The notes under the pieces are model-generated. The model ran no database searches, was not told the DNA's origin, and worked only from the letters and a program-made list of their open reading frames with translations. 64,000 nucleotides of DNA, from positions 1 to 64,000 of the forward strand of contig NZ_CP047476.1 of the NCBI RefSeq assembly GCF_010587385.1, read 5' to 3'. The number at the start of each line of letters is the position of its first letter. The stretch's first letter is position 1. The stretch is from Vibrio astriarenae (GTDB taxonomy: Bacteria > Pseudomonadota > Gammaproteobacteria > Enterobacterales > Vibrionaceae). Positions 8,030 through 17,574 of the stretch are shown in pieces. Both the position numbers and the translations under genes were made by a program.

Positions 8030-9184
8030 TCAAGACATCATCACTTCTCTGCGCCCTTTGACACTCATGAGTAGCATGTAGATGCAAGTGGCAAGCAGTG
8101 ATAGAAACAAATAGCTCATTAGGCCGTTGTTTTCACCCATCGATAAATCGGCCACCACCGGACCAAGCACTGAACCAATACTATAGCTAAACAGCATGAC
8201 TTGAGTGGCTGAGACAATGTAGCGTGTTTCCAACTTGTCGCAGGCTAAGTTGATGGCTATTGGGTACAGAGCAAAAGTCGCCATGCCGAGCAGGAATAGA
8301 TTAACCGCTAATGTTGCTATGTCTTTTTGCAAGAACGTCATCGCTAATGCACCCACACCCAATAGCGAGAACATTGCCATTAGCAGAGTACGGCCCAAGT
8401 ACTTAGATAACCATGGAACCATAGGCTGTACTGCCATACCGCCCAGGATAACTAGCGCCATCAAACTACCGACATTTTCTCGGTCAATGCCGCGGTTGGA
8501 AAGTTCTAGCGGCATGAGTCCATAGATCGCGCCCAGTGTCAGCCCAGAAACGATACAACCAATTAAAGCCGCTTGATTGAGTTTAGAAATCTGTTTTAGG
8601 CTTAGGCTGTCACTGTGTCCCGATTTTGGTTGGTCGGAGTGACCAAACATCAAGCTGAACACCGCGAGCATCAAAAGCCCAATGATGGTAGCAATAGGCA
8701 GCATACCTTCAATGCCAATAACACCAATCCCCAGCTGACCTAGCGCTGCGCCGCCATACAGTGATCCCATGTACAATCCTAAGCGCTTGGCACGACCTGC
8801 TTCATCTCCATGTAGCAACCAAGATTCAACAGTGACGAAAATGCCAGCCACTGAGATCCCCGCAAGGAGACGAGCTGCTAACCAGATAGCGGCCACTGGA
8901 AAGACGACAAGCACCGCAATGGTGAAAATAAAAACCAGTAGCGATGCGATAAACGCAAATCGGTGCCCGATTCGGTTAACCAGCGGCTCGATCATCATGG
9001 CACCGATAAGTAAACCTGCGTAAAAAGCACTCGCAAGCCAGCTAGCCAATGAATGATCTAAACCGTATTGAGGCAATGCCAACGGGATGACACTCATCAA
9101 ATAACCCGATGCGATAGCGTAAAGAAATAGGGCAATAACCGGCACAGCGATGCGTGGCTTTGCGATAGCTAAAGTCGAGTTCAT
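8030..9184 (-). CDS. MFS transporter, YcaD-like
   Basis: Inner-membrane major facilitator protein of 384 residues with 12 predicted helices. The A-like motif EPLVNRIGHRFAF is in the loop between helices 2 and 3, and there is a central cytoplasmic loop around GHSDQPKSGHSDSLS. The overall pattern (AIASGYLMSVIPLALPQYGL at the start, VTVESWLLHGDEAGRAKRLGLYMGSLYGGAALGQ in the first half) is that of YcaD-like transporters. The substrate is unknown. The start ATG has AGGAA about 10 bases upstream. Confidence 0.85.
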   Translation of the reverse strand: MNSTLAIAKPRIAVPVIALFLYAIASGYLMSVIPLALPQYGLDHSLASWLASAFYAGLLIGAMMIEPLVNRIGHRFAFIASLLVFIFTIAVLVVFPVAAIWLAARLLAGISVAGIFVTVESWLLHGDEAGRAKRLGLYMGSLYGGAALGQLGIGVIGIEGMLPIATIIGLLMLAVFSLMFGHSDQPKSGHSDSLSLKQISKLNQAALIGCIVSGLTLGAIYGLMPLELSNRGIDRENVGSLMALVILGGMAVQPMVPWLSKYLGRTLLMAMFSLLGVGALAMTFLQKDIATLAVNLFLLGMATFALYPIAINLACDKLETRYIVSATQVMLFSYSIGSVLGPVVADLSMGENNGLMSYLFLSLLATCIYMLLMSVKGRREVMMS

Positions 9185-9315
9185 GAGGCTTGCGTTCCTA
9201 AAGATTGGTTTGTGTATTTAGGGCGCGAATATGGGGCTTTTATCCCTCTGGGTAAAACGATTGTTTTTTCTCTTCTCGATAAAAAATTTTTATCGATCGA
9301 AACTTATTTTTAACG

Positions 9316-9346
9316 CGAAAAACAGAGCCAGCACATCGGCTGGCTA
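9316..9346 (-). terminator. terminator of the VOC protein gene
   Basis: On the minus strand AGCCAGC and GCTGGCT form a 7-bp stem with a 6-base loop, followed by CTGTTTTT. Confidence 0.75.
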
Positions 9347-9396
9347 TTAGGTTTTATAGGTAAATACTTGTATTTGAAATCAATAAACCTTAGTGG

Positions 9397-9825
9397 TCAA
9401 GCAACATTGTCATAGCGATAGCGCTGCTCTGGGTCATTAGTGAAATACTCTACCAACTCCCACTCAAAGCCTGCGCTATCCCAGAAATAGACGCGTTTGC
9501 GACTGACTTCATCGGCGATTTGGCCATTCATTTTGTAGCCCTTATCTAACAGTACTTGCTTGATTGCCTCGACGTCATTAACGATCAGAGCAAGATGGTT
9601 GATGCCGATGTCATAGTACGGTCTGCGTGTGTCCTTGGCGGTTTGATCAAGTTGAGGTTCTTGCAGAGCAAGGTAGTTCTCGTGGTTGCCAACATGTGCC
9701 CAACGGTAGCTGTCTTCCGGCTCGTTGTCGGCACGTACTTCAAAGTCGGGTGCGACAATTTTCAAAAAATCGACGGCTGCGTCGATGCTGGGTACAGTGA
9801 TGTTCGCATGTTCTAGTTTTGTCAT
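9397..9825 (-). CDS. VOC (glyoxalase/dioxygenase-fold) family protein
   Basis: Protein of 142 residues from the ATG at 9825, which has AAGGGAA about 7 bases upstream; the frame is open 17 codons further but without a ribosome binding site. It is a vicinal-oxygen-chelate domain: LEHANITVPSIDAAVDFL at the start with a metal-ligand His, a second repeat INHLALIVNDVEAIKQVLLDKGY and a C-terminal FEWELVEYF with a candidate metal-ligand Glu. Substrate unknown; glyoxalase, fosfomycin-resistance-like or antibiotic/quinone-binding roles are all possible. It is divergent from soxR, and a SoxR box overlaps its promoter, so it is probably induced by redox-cycling compounds. Confidence 0.85.
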   Translation of the reverse strand: MTKLEHANITVPSIDAAVDFLKIVAPDFEVRADNEPEDSYRWAHVGNHENYLALQEPQLDQTAKDTRRPYYDIGINHLALIVNDVEAIKQVLLDKGYKMNGQIADEVSRKRVYFWDSAGFEWELVEYFTNDPEQRYRYDNVA

Positions 9826-9903
9826 AGTGCATTCCCTTATAAGACATAAAGTCAAAGTGGTGATTTTGGTTCTCAAAATCTGTGTTACGGTTTGTTAACA
9901 TTG

Positions 9904-9934
9904 AGCGTAAAGCCTAAACTTAACTTGAGGTCAA
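9904..9934 (-). promoter_or_regulatory. SoxR box within a 19-bp-spacer promoter
   Basis: CCTAAACTTAACTTGAGG (9913-9930) differs at two positions from the palindrome CCTCAAGTTAACTTGAGG known for SoxR at the E. coli soxS promoter. On the minus strand it sits exactly between TTGACC (-35, 9929-9934) and TACGCT (-10, 9904-9909), separated by 19 bp. That over-long spacer is characteristic of MerR-family activation. The arrangement predicts SoxR-dependent transcription of the VOC gene. Confidence 0.88.
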
Positions 9935-9949
9935 GAAGGAATTTGAAAA

Positions 9950-10369
9950 ATGTTATCAGTAGGTCAAGTCGCGAAACGTGCCGATGTTGCTGTCTCTGCT
10001 ATCCACTTCTATGAAAAGAAGGGGTTAATTGTCTCGACACGCAATAGTGGTAATCAACGTCAATACACCAGCGATGTGTTGCGCCGCATCGCGGTCATCA
10101 AAATTGCCCAGCAAGTTGGGTTGTCCTTACAAGAGATCAAACAGGCGATGGCAGTATTGCCAATTAACAAGGCACCGACTCAAGATGAGTGGCAGAAGAT
10201 GAGCCAGATTTGGCGGCAAGAGTTAGAGGCTCGAATTGAAAACATGCAGAAACTCCACAGTCAGCTTGGGCACTGCATTGGGTGTGGGTGTTTGTCGATG
10301 AAAAGCTGTCACCTGTATAACCCAGAAGATGAGCATGGAGAGACCCGTGCTGGAGCCGTGCTTTGGTAG
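9950..10369 (+). CDS. soxR: redox-sensing MerR-type regulator SoxR
   Basis: Protein of 139 residues with an N-terminal MerR winged helix-turn-helix (LSVGQVAKRADVAVSAIHFYEKKGLI), a dimerisation helix at about 77-105, and the [2Fe-2S] cluster motif CIGCGCLSMKSC with Cys109, Cys112, Cys114 and Cys120. In SoxR, oxidation of this cluster by redox-cycling agents switches on the target promoter by untwisting it. It is slightly shorter than E. coli SoxR (154). No soxS is beside it; as in many non-enteric bacteria the target appears to be the divergent gene. Ribosome binding site AAGAAGGA at 9933-9940. Confidence 0.95.
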   Translation: MLSVGQVAKRADVAVSAIHFYEKKGLIVSTRNSGNQRQYTSDVLRRIAVIKIAQQVGLSLQEIKQAMAVLPINKAPTQDEWQKMSQIWRQELEARIENMQKLHSQLGHCIGCGCLSMKSCHLYNPEDEHGETRAGAVLW

Positions 10370-10382
10370 AACAGTGGCAATA

Positions 10383-10407
10383 AAAAAGGTGCCAATTTTG
10401 ACACCTT
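10383..10407 (-). terminator. terminator of ychJ
   Basis: AAGGTG and CACCTT flank an A/T-rich paired core. On the minus strand the hairpin is followed by a run of six T residues, so it serves the leftward ychJ gene, and it may also stop soxR transcripts. Confidence 0.75.
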
Positions 10408-10416
10408 AGTACGAGA

Positions 10417-10914
10417 TTATCCGCAACACTTTTTGTGTTTTTTTCCGCTACCGCACGGGCAAGGGTCGTTGCGCCCAACCTTGTCGCTGGTGGCGGGCTT
10501 TTCAGCAACAGCGGCTGATTGTGTCGCTTCTGGAAAAGTACCATCGATGTAGAACCAAAGCCCGTTCTCGCGCACGAAACGTGAGCGCTCTTCAAGGCAA
10601 AACTCTTCACCATCTTGCTGCAGATAGGCCTTGAATGTGACAAAGCCTTCGTTGTCATTTTGTCCGCTCTGTGTGTGTGTGACTTCTAAGTTCACCCAGT
10701 CACTATGTACCGATTCAGCGATGGCGTCATAATCATCTTGAGCATGGCAGCTCGGGTGGTAGGTCGCGACGACAAAATCGACATTGTCGAGTACATGTGC
10801 ACAGTATCGTGAGCGCATCAGCTGTTCAGGCACCAGTGCGTTGCTATGGTCGTTGTGGATGAGTTCACAGCACTGTGAATAGGTTTTGCCACTGTTACAC
10901 GGGCATAGAGTCAT
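10417..10914 (-). CDS. ychJ: YchJ family SEC-C metal-binding protein
   Basis: Protein of 165 residues with a Cys-rich motif at each end: [14 protein letters not shown] at residues 4-17 and the C-terminal [17 protein letters not shown]. These are SEC-C zinc-binding motifs as at the SecA C-terminus. The middle ([18 protein letters not shown], and W/F-rich strands) has the NTF2-like fold of the UPF0225/YchJ family. The exact function is unknown. Its ATG overlaps the stop of the upstream EAL/HDOD gene (ATGA), so the two are probably co-translated. Confidence 0.9.
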   Translation of the reverse strand: MTLCPCNSGKTYSQCCELIHNDHSNALVPEQLMRSRYCAHVLDNVDFVVATYHPSCHAQDDYDAIAESVHSDWVNLEVTHTQSGQNDNEGFVTFKAYLQQDGEEFCLEERSRFVRENGLWFYIDGTFPEATQSAAVAEKPATSDKVGRNDPCPCGSGKKHKKCCG

Positions 10915-12140
10915 GATGTTTTTCCAGTTTCATTTGGTGCGAGTAGATCGCCTGTCCATTGGACCGCTTCGTCATAGCACTGTTTCAGTGCGTCATCAGA
11001 GAGTTGTAGAGTTACCGAAAGCTCTGCTAAGGCTTGCCAGTTCGCTTTCTCATAGCTGATGGCAACCCCTAAAATATTCGCTAACGCACCTTCACCCTTT
11101 GCAAGTGCTGCCTTAACCGTTTCATCCACAGGCATTGATTCAAGAAGGTCATCAATAGGTTGATCTAAAAGACTATCGAGTAGTGAAAACATACCCGTGA
11201 GAAAGGCGTCACCAGGCTCAACATGACCGGTAATCTGACGAGCAACTAGCTCACAAAAACGAGCACGCTGTACCGACAGTCGATAAAGGTAATCAGGTTT
11301 AGACTCTTTCGTTGATGCAATGGCAACCAAGGCAACAAACTTTCTCAACCGTTCTTCACCAAGGTAGACCAGCGCTTGTTTGAATGACTTGATCTTTGCA
11401 GATACCATCACCGATGAATTCACATAAGTCAGCAGCTTATACGACAGTGATAAATCTTGTGAAAAGAGGTTTTCTAGCGCTTTGTAATCAATCGATGGTT
11501 TAGCAAGCTCGTTACACAATTGAATAACGGTGATGAACGACGGTTCTAACGCTTTGCGTTGAATCATCTCAGGCTTGCTGAAAAAGTACCCTTGAAAGTA
11601 ATCAAACCCAGCATCATGGGCTTGCTGAAAGTCATCGTAGGTTTCCACTTTTTCGGCTAAAAACTGGATTTTGGTTTGCTCTAGTTTTTTTATGAATTTC
11701 TGTGCTTTTTCAATCGAGATTGATCGAATATCAAATTTGATGATGGATACGAAGGGCAAGAATGGGCGCCACTCTTTACTTGGTATGAAGTCATCGAGCG
11801 CGATACTGTACCCGGCTAATGCCATTTCTCTGACTGCGGTGAGCAGCTCAGAGGTTGGAGGACAGTCTTCTAATATCTCTATCACCAAGTTTTCACTTGG
11901 GAACAGAGTAGGGATGCGATTGATTAAGCTCTGATAAGGGAAATTAACAAACCCAAGGTTATTACCTAGTGTACTGTAGTGAGTCGACAAAAAGTGGTCG
12001 GACAATAGTCGACTGGTGGCTAAGTCCGGATCAATTTCCGGAAAGGTATTTTTAGGGCCATCACGAAACAGCAACTCGTAACCAATGGTCCGTTTGGAGC
12101 GATCAAGAATCGGCTGTCTTGCTATATACGAGTACTTCAA
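10911..12140 (-). CDS. EAL-HDOD domain signalling protein
   Basis: Protein of 409 residues: an EAL-type domain at about 1-200 and an HDOD domain at about 200-400. The EAL signature is degenerate. The family EAL is ELL at 22-24, the loop DDFGTG is reduced to DDFIPS, and AEGVET reads AEKVET, though QGYFFSKP is kept. It is therefore likelier to bind c-di-GMP, or act as a non-enzymatic partner, than to hydrolyse it. Such proteins (YuxH type, CdgJ in V. cholerae) affect motility and biofilm. The start at 12140 is a TTG; the next residues [10 protein letters not shown] match the family N-terminus. It is followed by overlapping ychJ. Confidence 0.85.
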   Translation of the reverse strand: MKYSYIARQPILDRSKRTIGYELLFRDGPKNTFPEIDPDLATSRLLSDHFLSTHYSTLGNNLGFVNFPYQSLINRIPTLFPSENLVIEILEDCPPTSELLTAVREMALAGYSIALDDFIPSKEWRPFLPFVSIIKFDIRSISIEKAQKFIKKLEQTKIQFLAEKVETYDDFQQAHDAGFDYFQGYFFSKPEMIQRKALEPSFITVIQLCNELAKPSIDYKALENLFSQDLSLSYKLLTYVNSSVMVSAKIKSFKQALVYLGEERLRKFVALVAIASTKESKPDYLYRLSVQRARFCELVARQITGHVEPGDAFLTGMFSLLDSLLDQPIDDLLESMPVDETVKAALAKGEGALANILGVAISYEKANWQALAELSVTLQLSDDALKQCYDEAVQWTGDLLAPNETGKTS

Positions 12141-12222
12141 AGGTGTTCTTATCTAAATCAGCAGTGGATTAATAATACTGATAGTTGAGTGAATTACCCA
12201 GTGCTATCTTAGTTTTGTGACA

Positions 12223-12948
12223 TTAATCGATGGGGAAAGAGTCTTGGCTGAGGCTTTTCTCATTAATACGCAATACATAGCCATAATATCCCCAATCACC
12301 AAGAACGATGCGACGTGCCTCATGCCCATCCATATTAAAGTGATGAATATTAGGGCGATGGGTGTGCCCATGTATCATTAGACTCACTCGATGATGATGC
12401 ATAACGTTTTCGACTTCAGCTTGGGTCACGTCCATGATGTCCAGCGACTTGCTTTTTTTATCATCTTTTATTTCGCCTTTAATCTTTGCAACGATTTTTT
12501 CGCGCACGGAAAAAGGCAGGTGATTGAACAGCCATTGTAACCAAGGCAGATGCACTTTCTTACGGTAGTTGAGATAAGCTTCATCAAGGGTACAAAGGGT
12601 ATCACCATGCAACAGCACGGCTTTTTGACCATACAACTCGACGACGGTTTCATCCCCAAGCAGGGTGACACCTGTCTCTTTGGCGAAGCCTTTACCGACT
12701 AGAAAGTCGCGATTGCCGCGGGTGAAGTAGCAAGGCACACCAGAATCGGTCAGTTGCTTAAAAGCTTCAATGATTGAGCGAGCAAAAGGAGAAGGGTCAT
12801 CATCCCCGGTCCAGAAGTCGAATAGGTCTCCCAGGACATAGAGTGCATCCGCCTTTGGAGCTTCTTTTCGCATGAAATGGAAAAAAGCCTGGTTGAGCTT
12901 TGGCACGTTGGGAGAGAGGTGCAGATCGGAAATAAACAGTGTGGTCAT
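12223..12948 (-). CDS. lpxH: UDP-2,3-diacylglucosamine diphosphatase LpxH
   Basis: Peripheral membrane enzyme of 241 residues that cleaves UDP-2,3-diacylglucosamine to lipid X in lipid A synthesis. The metallophosphoesterase motifs are complete and in order: ISDLHLS (Asp8, His10), LGDLFDFW, RGNRDF, LLHGD and IHGHTHRPN, binding two Mn ions. Length matches E. coli LpxH (240). It lies 51 bases downstream of ppiB, with a hairpin between them, so some transcription may read through. Confidence 0.96.
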   Translation of the reverse strand: MTTLFISDLHLSPNVPKLNQAFFHFMRKEAPKADALYVLGDLFDFWTGDDDPSPFARSIIEAFKQLTDSGVPCYFTRGNRDFLVGKGFAKETGVTLLGDETVVELYGQKAVLLHGDTLCTLDEAYLNYRKKVHLPWLQWLFNHLPFSVREKIVAKIKGEIKDDKKSKSLDIMDVTQAEVENVMHHHRVSLMIHGHTHRPNIHHFNMDGHEARRIVLGDWGYYGYVLRINEKSLSQDSFPID

Positions 12949-12970
12949 GCGGTTATCTTAGTAAGAACAA

Positions 12971-12990
12971 GGGGTAGCATCAGCTACCCC
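12971..12990 (-). terminator. terminator downstream of ppiB
   Basis: GGGGTAGC/GCTACCCC forms a perfect 8-bp stem with a 4-base loop. On the minus strand it is followed by TTGTTCTT, a poor U tract, so termination may be partial. Confidence 0.65.
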
Positions 12991-12999
12991 AAATCGAGA

Positions 13000-13494
13000 T
13001 TACTCTTCGATTGTTGTACCTGTAATCAGTACATCTTCAAGTGGTACGTCTTGGTGCATACCGTAAGAGCCTGTGCTCACACCTTTAATTTGGTTTACCA
13101 CGTCCATGCCTTCAACCACTTCAGCAAACACACAGTAACCCCAACCATCTAGGCTTTCGCTGCGGAAGTCTAGGAACGTGTTGTTGTTTACGTTGATGAA
13201 GAACTGAGAGCTTGCTGAGTGTGGTTCCATAGTACGAGCCATTGCCAACGTACCTACTTTGTTGCTTAGGCCATTGTTTGCTTCGTTCTTAATTGACTCA
13301 CGTGTTGTCTTTTCACGTAGACCAGATTCCATGCCGCCGCCTTGGATCATGAAACCGTCAATCACACGGTGGAAAAGCGTGTTGTCGTAGAAACCATCAC
13401 GACAGTACTGTAGGAAGTTTGCACAAGTGATTGGTGCTTTTTCTTCGTTAAGTTGGATTTTGATGTCACCAAAATTAGTGTGAAGGGTGATCAT
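13000..13494 (-). CDS. ppiB: peptidyl-prolyl cis-trans isomerase B (cyclophilin)
   Basis: Cytoplasmic cyclophilin of 164 residues without a signal peptide, catalysing proline isomerisation. The active-site segment [15 protein letters not shown] (residues 40-54) has the catalytic Arg, and [11 protein letters not shown] and [15 protein letters not shown] follow as in E. coli PpiB (164 residues). The gene order lpxH-ppiB-cysS, with ppiB divergent from cysS, is conserved in enterics and vibrios. Confidence 0.96.
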   Translation of the reverse strand: MITLHTNFGDIKIQLNEEKAPITCANFLQYCRDGFYDNTLFHRVIDGFMIQGGGMESGLREKTTRESIKNEANNGLSNKVGTLAMARTMEPHSASSQFFINVNNNTFLDFRSESLDGWGYCVFAEVVEGMDVVNQIKGVSTGSYGMHQDVPLEDVLITGTTIEE

Positions 13495-13627
13495 GATGAT
13501 GTCCTTTGTTCATATGGATAGGTTTAGGATAGCAATTCTATCTTAACTACTTTGATAATCCTACGTGAAAAAGGGCGCTTTGATGGAAATTGCTGGTGTT
13601 TATGCTGCCTTTTTACACGATTGAGGA

Positions 13628-13656
13628 TTACTTAAGTCCGACCATGTTGCTATACT
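13628..13656 (+). promoter_or_regulatory. candidate cysS promoter
   Basis: TTACTT (13628-13633) and TATACT (13651-13656) are separated by 17 bp, about 40 bp before the cysS ATG. Confidence 0.5.
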
Positions 13657-13696
13657 GACCTTCAGATTTTTTTACACCAATATTTAGATAGAGATC

Positions 13697-15079
13697 ATGC
13701 TGAAAATATATAACTCACTTACACGCAAGAAAGAGGAATTCAAGCCAATCGAAGCCGGTAAAGTCGGTATGTATGTGTGTGGGGTAACCATTTACGATCT
13801 CTGTCATATTGGTCACGGTCGTACGTTTGTTTCATTTGATGTTGTTTCGCGATACCTGCGCTACCTTGGCTACGATTTGAACTTCGTACGCAACATCACA
13901 GATATTGATGACAAGATCATCAAACGTGCAGCAGAAAACGGTGAACCATGTGAAGTTCTTACAGAGCGCTTGATTGCTGAAATGCATGCCGATTTTGATG
14001 CTCTTAACATGGCGCGCCCAAACGTTGAGCCGCGTGCGACGGAATATATTCAAGAGATCATCGACCTTGTTCAAAAGCTGATTGAGCGTGGTTTTGCTTA
14101 CGTTGCTGACAACGGCGATGTGATGTTTGAAGTGAGCAAATATGATGACTACGGTAAGCTTTCTAAACAAGATCTCGATCAACTACAAGCGGGCGCTCGT
14201 GTTAGCATCGAAGTGACAAAGCGCAGCCCACTAGACTTTGTACTTTGGAAAATGTCTAAGCCAGGTGAACCGACATGGGAATCGCCATGGGGCCCTGGTC
14301 GTCCGGGATGGCACATCGAGTGTTCAGCAATGAACTCATCTATCTTGGGTAACCATTTCGATATCCACGGCGGTGGTTCTGATCTGCAGTTCCCACACCA
14401 CGAAAATGAAATCGCACAATCTTGCTGTGCTCATGATACGCAATACGTGAACACGTGGATGCACAGCGGTATGGTCATGGTAGATCGCGAGAAGATGTCT
14501 AAGTCTTTGGGTAATTTCTTTACCATTCGTGATGTTCTTGGTCACTATGATGCTGAAACGGTTCGTTACTTCCTCATGTCAGGTCACTACCGTAGCCAGC
14601 TTAACTACAGTGAAGAGAACTTGAACCAGGCTCGCGCGTCTCTTGAGCGTCTGTACACGTCTCTACGTGGCTTGGATACCTCGGTAGAAGCACAAGGTGG
14701 TGAAGAGTACGTGACCCGCTTTGAAGCTGCAATGAACGATGACTTCAACACACCAGAAGCTTACTCAGTGCTCTTTGACATGGCTCGTGAGATCAACCGT
14801 GTGAAAGCAGAAGACATCGCTGCGGCAAATGCGATGGGTGCAGTGATGCGCAAGCTTGCAGAGGTGATTGGTATCCTATACCAAGACCCAGAAGCGTTCC
14901 TAAAAGGGGATGCAGGCGATGATGACGAAGTTGCAGAGATTGAAGCATTAATTAAGCTACGTAACGACTCTCGCGCAGCAAAAGACTGGGCAAACGCAGA
15001 TATGGCACGCGATAAGCTAACTGAAATGGGTATCGTTCTCGAAGATGGCCCTGAAGGCACAACGTGGCGTCGTAAATAG
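13697..15079 (+). CDS. cysS: cysteinyl-tRNA synthetase
   Basis: Class I aminoacyl-tRNA synthetase of 460 residues that charges tRNA-Cys. The zinc ligand Cys28 is in [10 protein letters not shown], the HIGH motif is at 37-40 and KMSKS at 266-270. Further zinc-site residues lie in WHIECSAMN and [11 protein letters not shown]. The C-terminal anticodon-binding domain ends in the [18 protein letters not shown] motif typical of the bacterial enzyme. It is transcribed alone and ends at a strong terminator. Confidence 0.98.
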   Translation: MLKIYNSLTRKKEEFKPIEAGKVGMYVCGVTIYDLCHIGHGRTFVSFDVVSRYLRYLGYDLNFVRNITDIDDKIIKRAAENGEPCEVLTERLIAEMHADFDALNMARPNVEPRATEYIQEIIDLVQKLIERGFAYVADNGDVMFEVSKYDDYGKLSKQDLDQLQAGARVSIEVTKRSPLDFVLWKMSKPGEPTWESPWGPGRPGWHIECSAMNSSILGNHFDIHGGGSDLQFPHHENEIAQSCCAHDTQYVNTWMHSGMVMVDREKMSKSLGNFFTIRDVLGHYDAETVRYFLMSGHYRSQLNYSEENLNQARASLERLYTSLRGLDTSVEAQGGEEYVTRFEAAMNDDFNTPEAYSVLFDMAREINRVKAEDIAAANAMGAVMRKLAEVIGILYQDPEAFLKGDAGDDDEVAEIEALIKLRNDSRAAKDWANADMARDKLTEMGIVLEDGPEGTTWRRK

Positions 15080-15090
15080 TTGATTTTAAA

Positions 15091-15116
15091 AAGGGGCTGA
15101 GTTTTCAGCCCTTTTT
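15091..15116 (+). terminator. cysS terminator
   Basis: AAGGGGCTGA pairs with TCAGCCCTTT around a short loop and runs into TTTTT. Confidence 0.9.
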
Positions 15117-15151
15117 CTTAACCTTTATTCTTTTTTTACTAGGTAACTCCC

Positions 15152-15730
15152 TTGGCTCAGATGTACTTCTATTACTCGGCAATGAACGCGGGTAAGTCGA
15201 CAACTCTTCTTCAATCTTCTTTTAACTATCAAGAACGTGGCATGAATCCTTTGATTCTGACGGCCGCACTTGACGATCGTTACGGTGTGGGCAAGGTGAG
15301 CTCTCGTATTGGCTTACAAGCAGAAGCACAGCTATTTGGCACGGATACCGACTTGTTTGCGGATATCAGCGCTCTCAACGAGCAAGAGAAGCGTCACTGT
15401 GTTCTGGTGGATGAGTGTCAGTTTTTGAGTAAAGAGCAGGTGTACCAGCTTACTGAAGTGGTGGATAAGCTGAATATACCCGTGCTTTGCTATGGTCTAC
15501 GCACAGACTTTTTAGGAGAGCTTTTCGAAGGTAGCCGTCATCTTCTTGCGTGGGCAGATAAATTGATTGAGCTGAAAACGATTTGTCACTGTGGTCGTAA
15601 AGCCAACATGGTGATTCGTACCGATGAGCACGGTAAAGCGATTGCTGAAGGCGATCAGGTTGCGATTGGTGGTAATGACCGTTATGTGTCGGTATGCCGT
15701 CAGCACTACAAGGAAGCGTTAGGTAAGTAA
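15152..15730 (+). CDS. tdk: thymidine kinase
   Basis: Type II thymidine kinase of 192 residues that phosphorylates thymidine in pyrimidine salvage. The P-loop SAMNAGKST is at 9-17, the Walker B-like [10 protein letters not shown] near residue 90, and the zinc-site Cys pairs are in CHCGRKA and at CRQH near the C-terminus. The start is a TTG at 15152, giving the family N-terminus MAQMYFYYS; the ATG three codons later would trim it. It ends before a strong bidirectional hairpin shared with infA. Confidence 0.95.
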   Translation: MAQMYFYYSAMNAGKSTTLLQSSFNYQERGMNPLILTAALDDRYGVGKVSSRIGLQAEAQLFGTDTDLFADISALNEQEKRHCVLVDECQFLSKEQVYQLTEVVDKLNIPVLCYGLRTDFLGELFEGSRHLLAWADKLIELKTICHCGRKANMVIRTDEHGKAIAEGDQVAIGGNDRYVSVCRQHYKEALGK

Positions 15731-15760
15731 GGCTTTATTAATGCTTTTGTCATTACAATA

Positions 15761-15790
15761 AAAAACGGAGCCAAAAGGCTCCGTTTTTTA
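15761..15790. terminator. bidirectional terminator between tdk and infA
   Basis: AAAAACGGAGCC/GGCTCCGTTTTT is a 12-bp perfect stem with an AAAA loop, giving A/T tracts on both sides. It ends the convergent tdk and infA transcripts. Confidence 0.92.
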
Positions 15791-15810
15791 TCTGGCTTGA
15801 AAATCTAAGA

Positions 15811-16029
<219 letters not shown>

Positions 16030-16109
16030 TTAATCCTCTTATATAAATGGTGTGTTTTGCACCTCTAAGCATGGGTACAAAAGCGGAATAAATAAAGTTG
16101 GGCCGTATT

Positions 16110-16808
16110 CTACCCTTGCCAACGATGATTTACTAGCCTTTGATGGCGATGAAAGCGGACTTTGTAGTTCATAGCTGGACATTCGTCGATTTGATAGCCT
16201 AAATATAACCACTGTTTCTGAGTTTCTTGGCTATATTCTATCTGCTTAAGTACGGCGAGCGTTCCCAACGATATTGGGTAGTCCGGGTCGAAAAAAGTGT
16301 AGAAGGCACTGGCACAATGCGGCATCACATCTGTGACAGCAACAGCGATTAATCGCTCCTCGTCATACAAGTGTAGAAATCGCGTTGGCAACCAAGAACA
16401 GTGAGCGAATTTAAAGAAGTCATCTTTCTTGGGCGGATACATGGTACCGTTGCGATGACGCGCTTCTATATATCTAGCATACAGTTCGAACCACTCCTCA
16501 TCGAGTTCTTCTTTCATCTCAGCACGAATATGGCGTGATTTACTCACAATACGTTTTTGGCTTGGGGACACTTTGAAGTCACCAATGGACACGCGAATCG
16601 CCTCACAGGCCTGGCATAAAGTGCAGTGTGGCTTATAGATCACATCACCACTGCGACGAAACCCGTTGGCTAGCAGTATTTCATACCCTTCAGGAGAGTG
16701 ATTAGGTTCGTCGAGTGCAACCGCCATTCTCTCCTGATGGTTGGGGAGATAGGCGCATTCATGTGGGGCGGTAAGACCGATCCTAATATGGTAGAGATCT
16801 GAGTTCAT
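16110..16808 (-). CDS. bpt: aspartate/glutamate leucyltransferase Bpt
   Basis: Enzyme of 232 residues that adds leucine from Leu-tRNA to proteins with N-terminal Asp or Glu, marking them for ClpS/ClpAP degradation by the N-end rule. It has the ATE N-terminal domain (HECAYLPNHQERMAV, and the Cys motif CTLCQACEA near residues 61-69) and the ATE C-terminal domain (RHRNGTMYPP, FYTFFDPDYPISLGTLAVLKQI, YLGYQIDECPAMNYK). Together with the neighbouring aat it makes a two-enzyme N-degron module. Confidence 0.95.
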   Translation of the reverse strand: MNSDLYHIRIGLTAPHECAYLPNHQERMAVALDEPNHSPEGYEILLANGFRRSGDVIYKPHCTLCQACEAIRVSIGDFKVSPSQKRIVSKSRHIRAEMKEELDEEWFELYARYIEARHRNGTMYPPKKDDFFKFAHCSWLPTRFLHLYDEERLIAVAVTDVMPHCASAFYTFFDPDYPISLGTLAVLKQIEYSQETQKQWLYLGYQIDECPAMNYKVRFHRHQRLVNHRWQG

Positions 16809-16866
16809 TTATTGTCTGGTTGGTGCAAAAGCGTTAATTAAATAGGGTTAAGACTAACGTAGTTGA

Positions 16867-17574
16867 TTAATCCAAAGTTATCCATTGTGGTTCAAAACAC
16901 CCGATGCCGATGCTTTGATCTCTAAGCGTCTCTAATTGTTGCATAAATTCAAGCCTTGGCAACTCTTGTGCCCCTAATGATGCTAGGTGAGGGTTCATGA
17001 TCTGGCAGTCAATGAGTCTGCCGCTGTGTTGTTTAAAATGCTCACAGAAATACCAAAGACCGATCTTTGAGGCGTTGCTTTCTAAGCTAAACATCGATTC
17101 ACCACAAAAGAGCTGACCCATTGAAAGACCGTAGAGTCCACCGATAAGGGTTTGATCGCGCCATACCTCAACGGAATGACAGTATCCAAGGCTTGCTAGA
17201 CGTTTGTACGCTTTGCGCATTTCTGGATGAATCCAGGTCTCTTCGGCGCTGCGAGTCGAGGCGCAGTAGTCAATCACTTGCTCTGTGGCTTGATTTATTG
17301 AGACTCGATAATCGTGTTTGCGTTGAAACTTTTTCAAGCTTTTGGCGGGCTGAAAGGTGACTGGATTAAACACAGCACGTGGTGCAGGGCTCCACCATAA
17401 CAAAGGCTCATCAGGGCCATACCAAGGAAAGATACCGCTTCGGTAGGCAGTCAGTAGTCGCTTTGGCGACAAATCACCGCCAAAGGCTAATAAGCCGCTT
17501 GGTTCTTCGAGCGCGTCAAATACTGATGGGAACTCGACGTTGAAGGGGTCTAATTCGGTTAGGTAAATCGCCAT
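16867..17574 (-). CDS. aat: leucyl/phenylalanyl-tRNA-protein transferase
   Basis: Enzyme of 235 residues that attaches Leu or Phe to proteins with N-terminal Lys or Arg. Diagnostic motifs include GLLAFGGDLSPKRLLTAYRSGIFPWY, WWSPAPRAVF, ETWIHPEMRKAY and GGLYGLSMGQLFCGESMFS. I place the start at the ATG at 17574 (MAIYLTELDP); the frame extends 17 codons upstream but that part is not conserved in the family. Gene order aat-bpt-infA links two N-degron transferases with IF-1. Confidence 0.95.
   Translation of the reverse strand: MAIYLTELDPFNVEFPSVFDALEEPSGLLAFGGDLSPKRLLTAYRSGIFPWYGPDEPLLWWSPAPRAVFNPVTFQPAKSLKKFQRKHDYRVSINQATEQVIDYCASTRSAEETWIHPEMRKAYKRLASLGYCHSVEVWRDQTLIGGLYGLSMGQLFCGESMFSLESNASKIGLWYFCEHFKQHSGRLIDCQIMNPHLASLGAQELPRLEFMQQLETLRDQSIGIGCFEPQWITLD

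Noticed and set aside
10164..10658. 164-residue minus-strand frame over soxR and ychJ
   Set aside because: It runs antisense through soxR and in a shifted phase of ychJ; both real genes have clear family motifs.
13505..13516. Tor-box-like TTTGTTCATATG near ppiB
   Set aside because: It matches the E. coli tor box closely but is single, lies at the ppiB/cysS junction and is remote from any tor gene.
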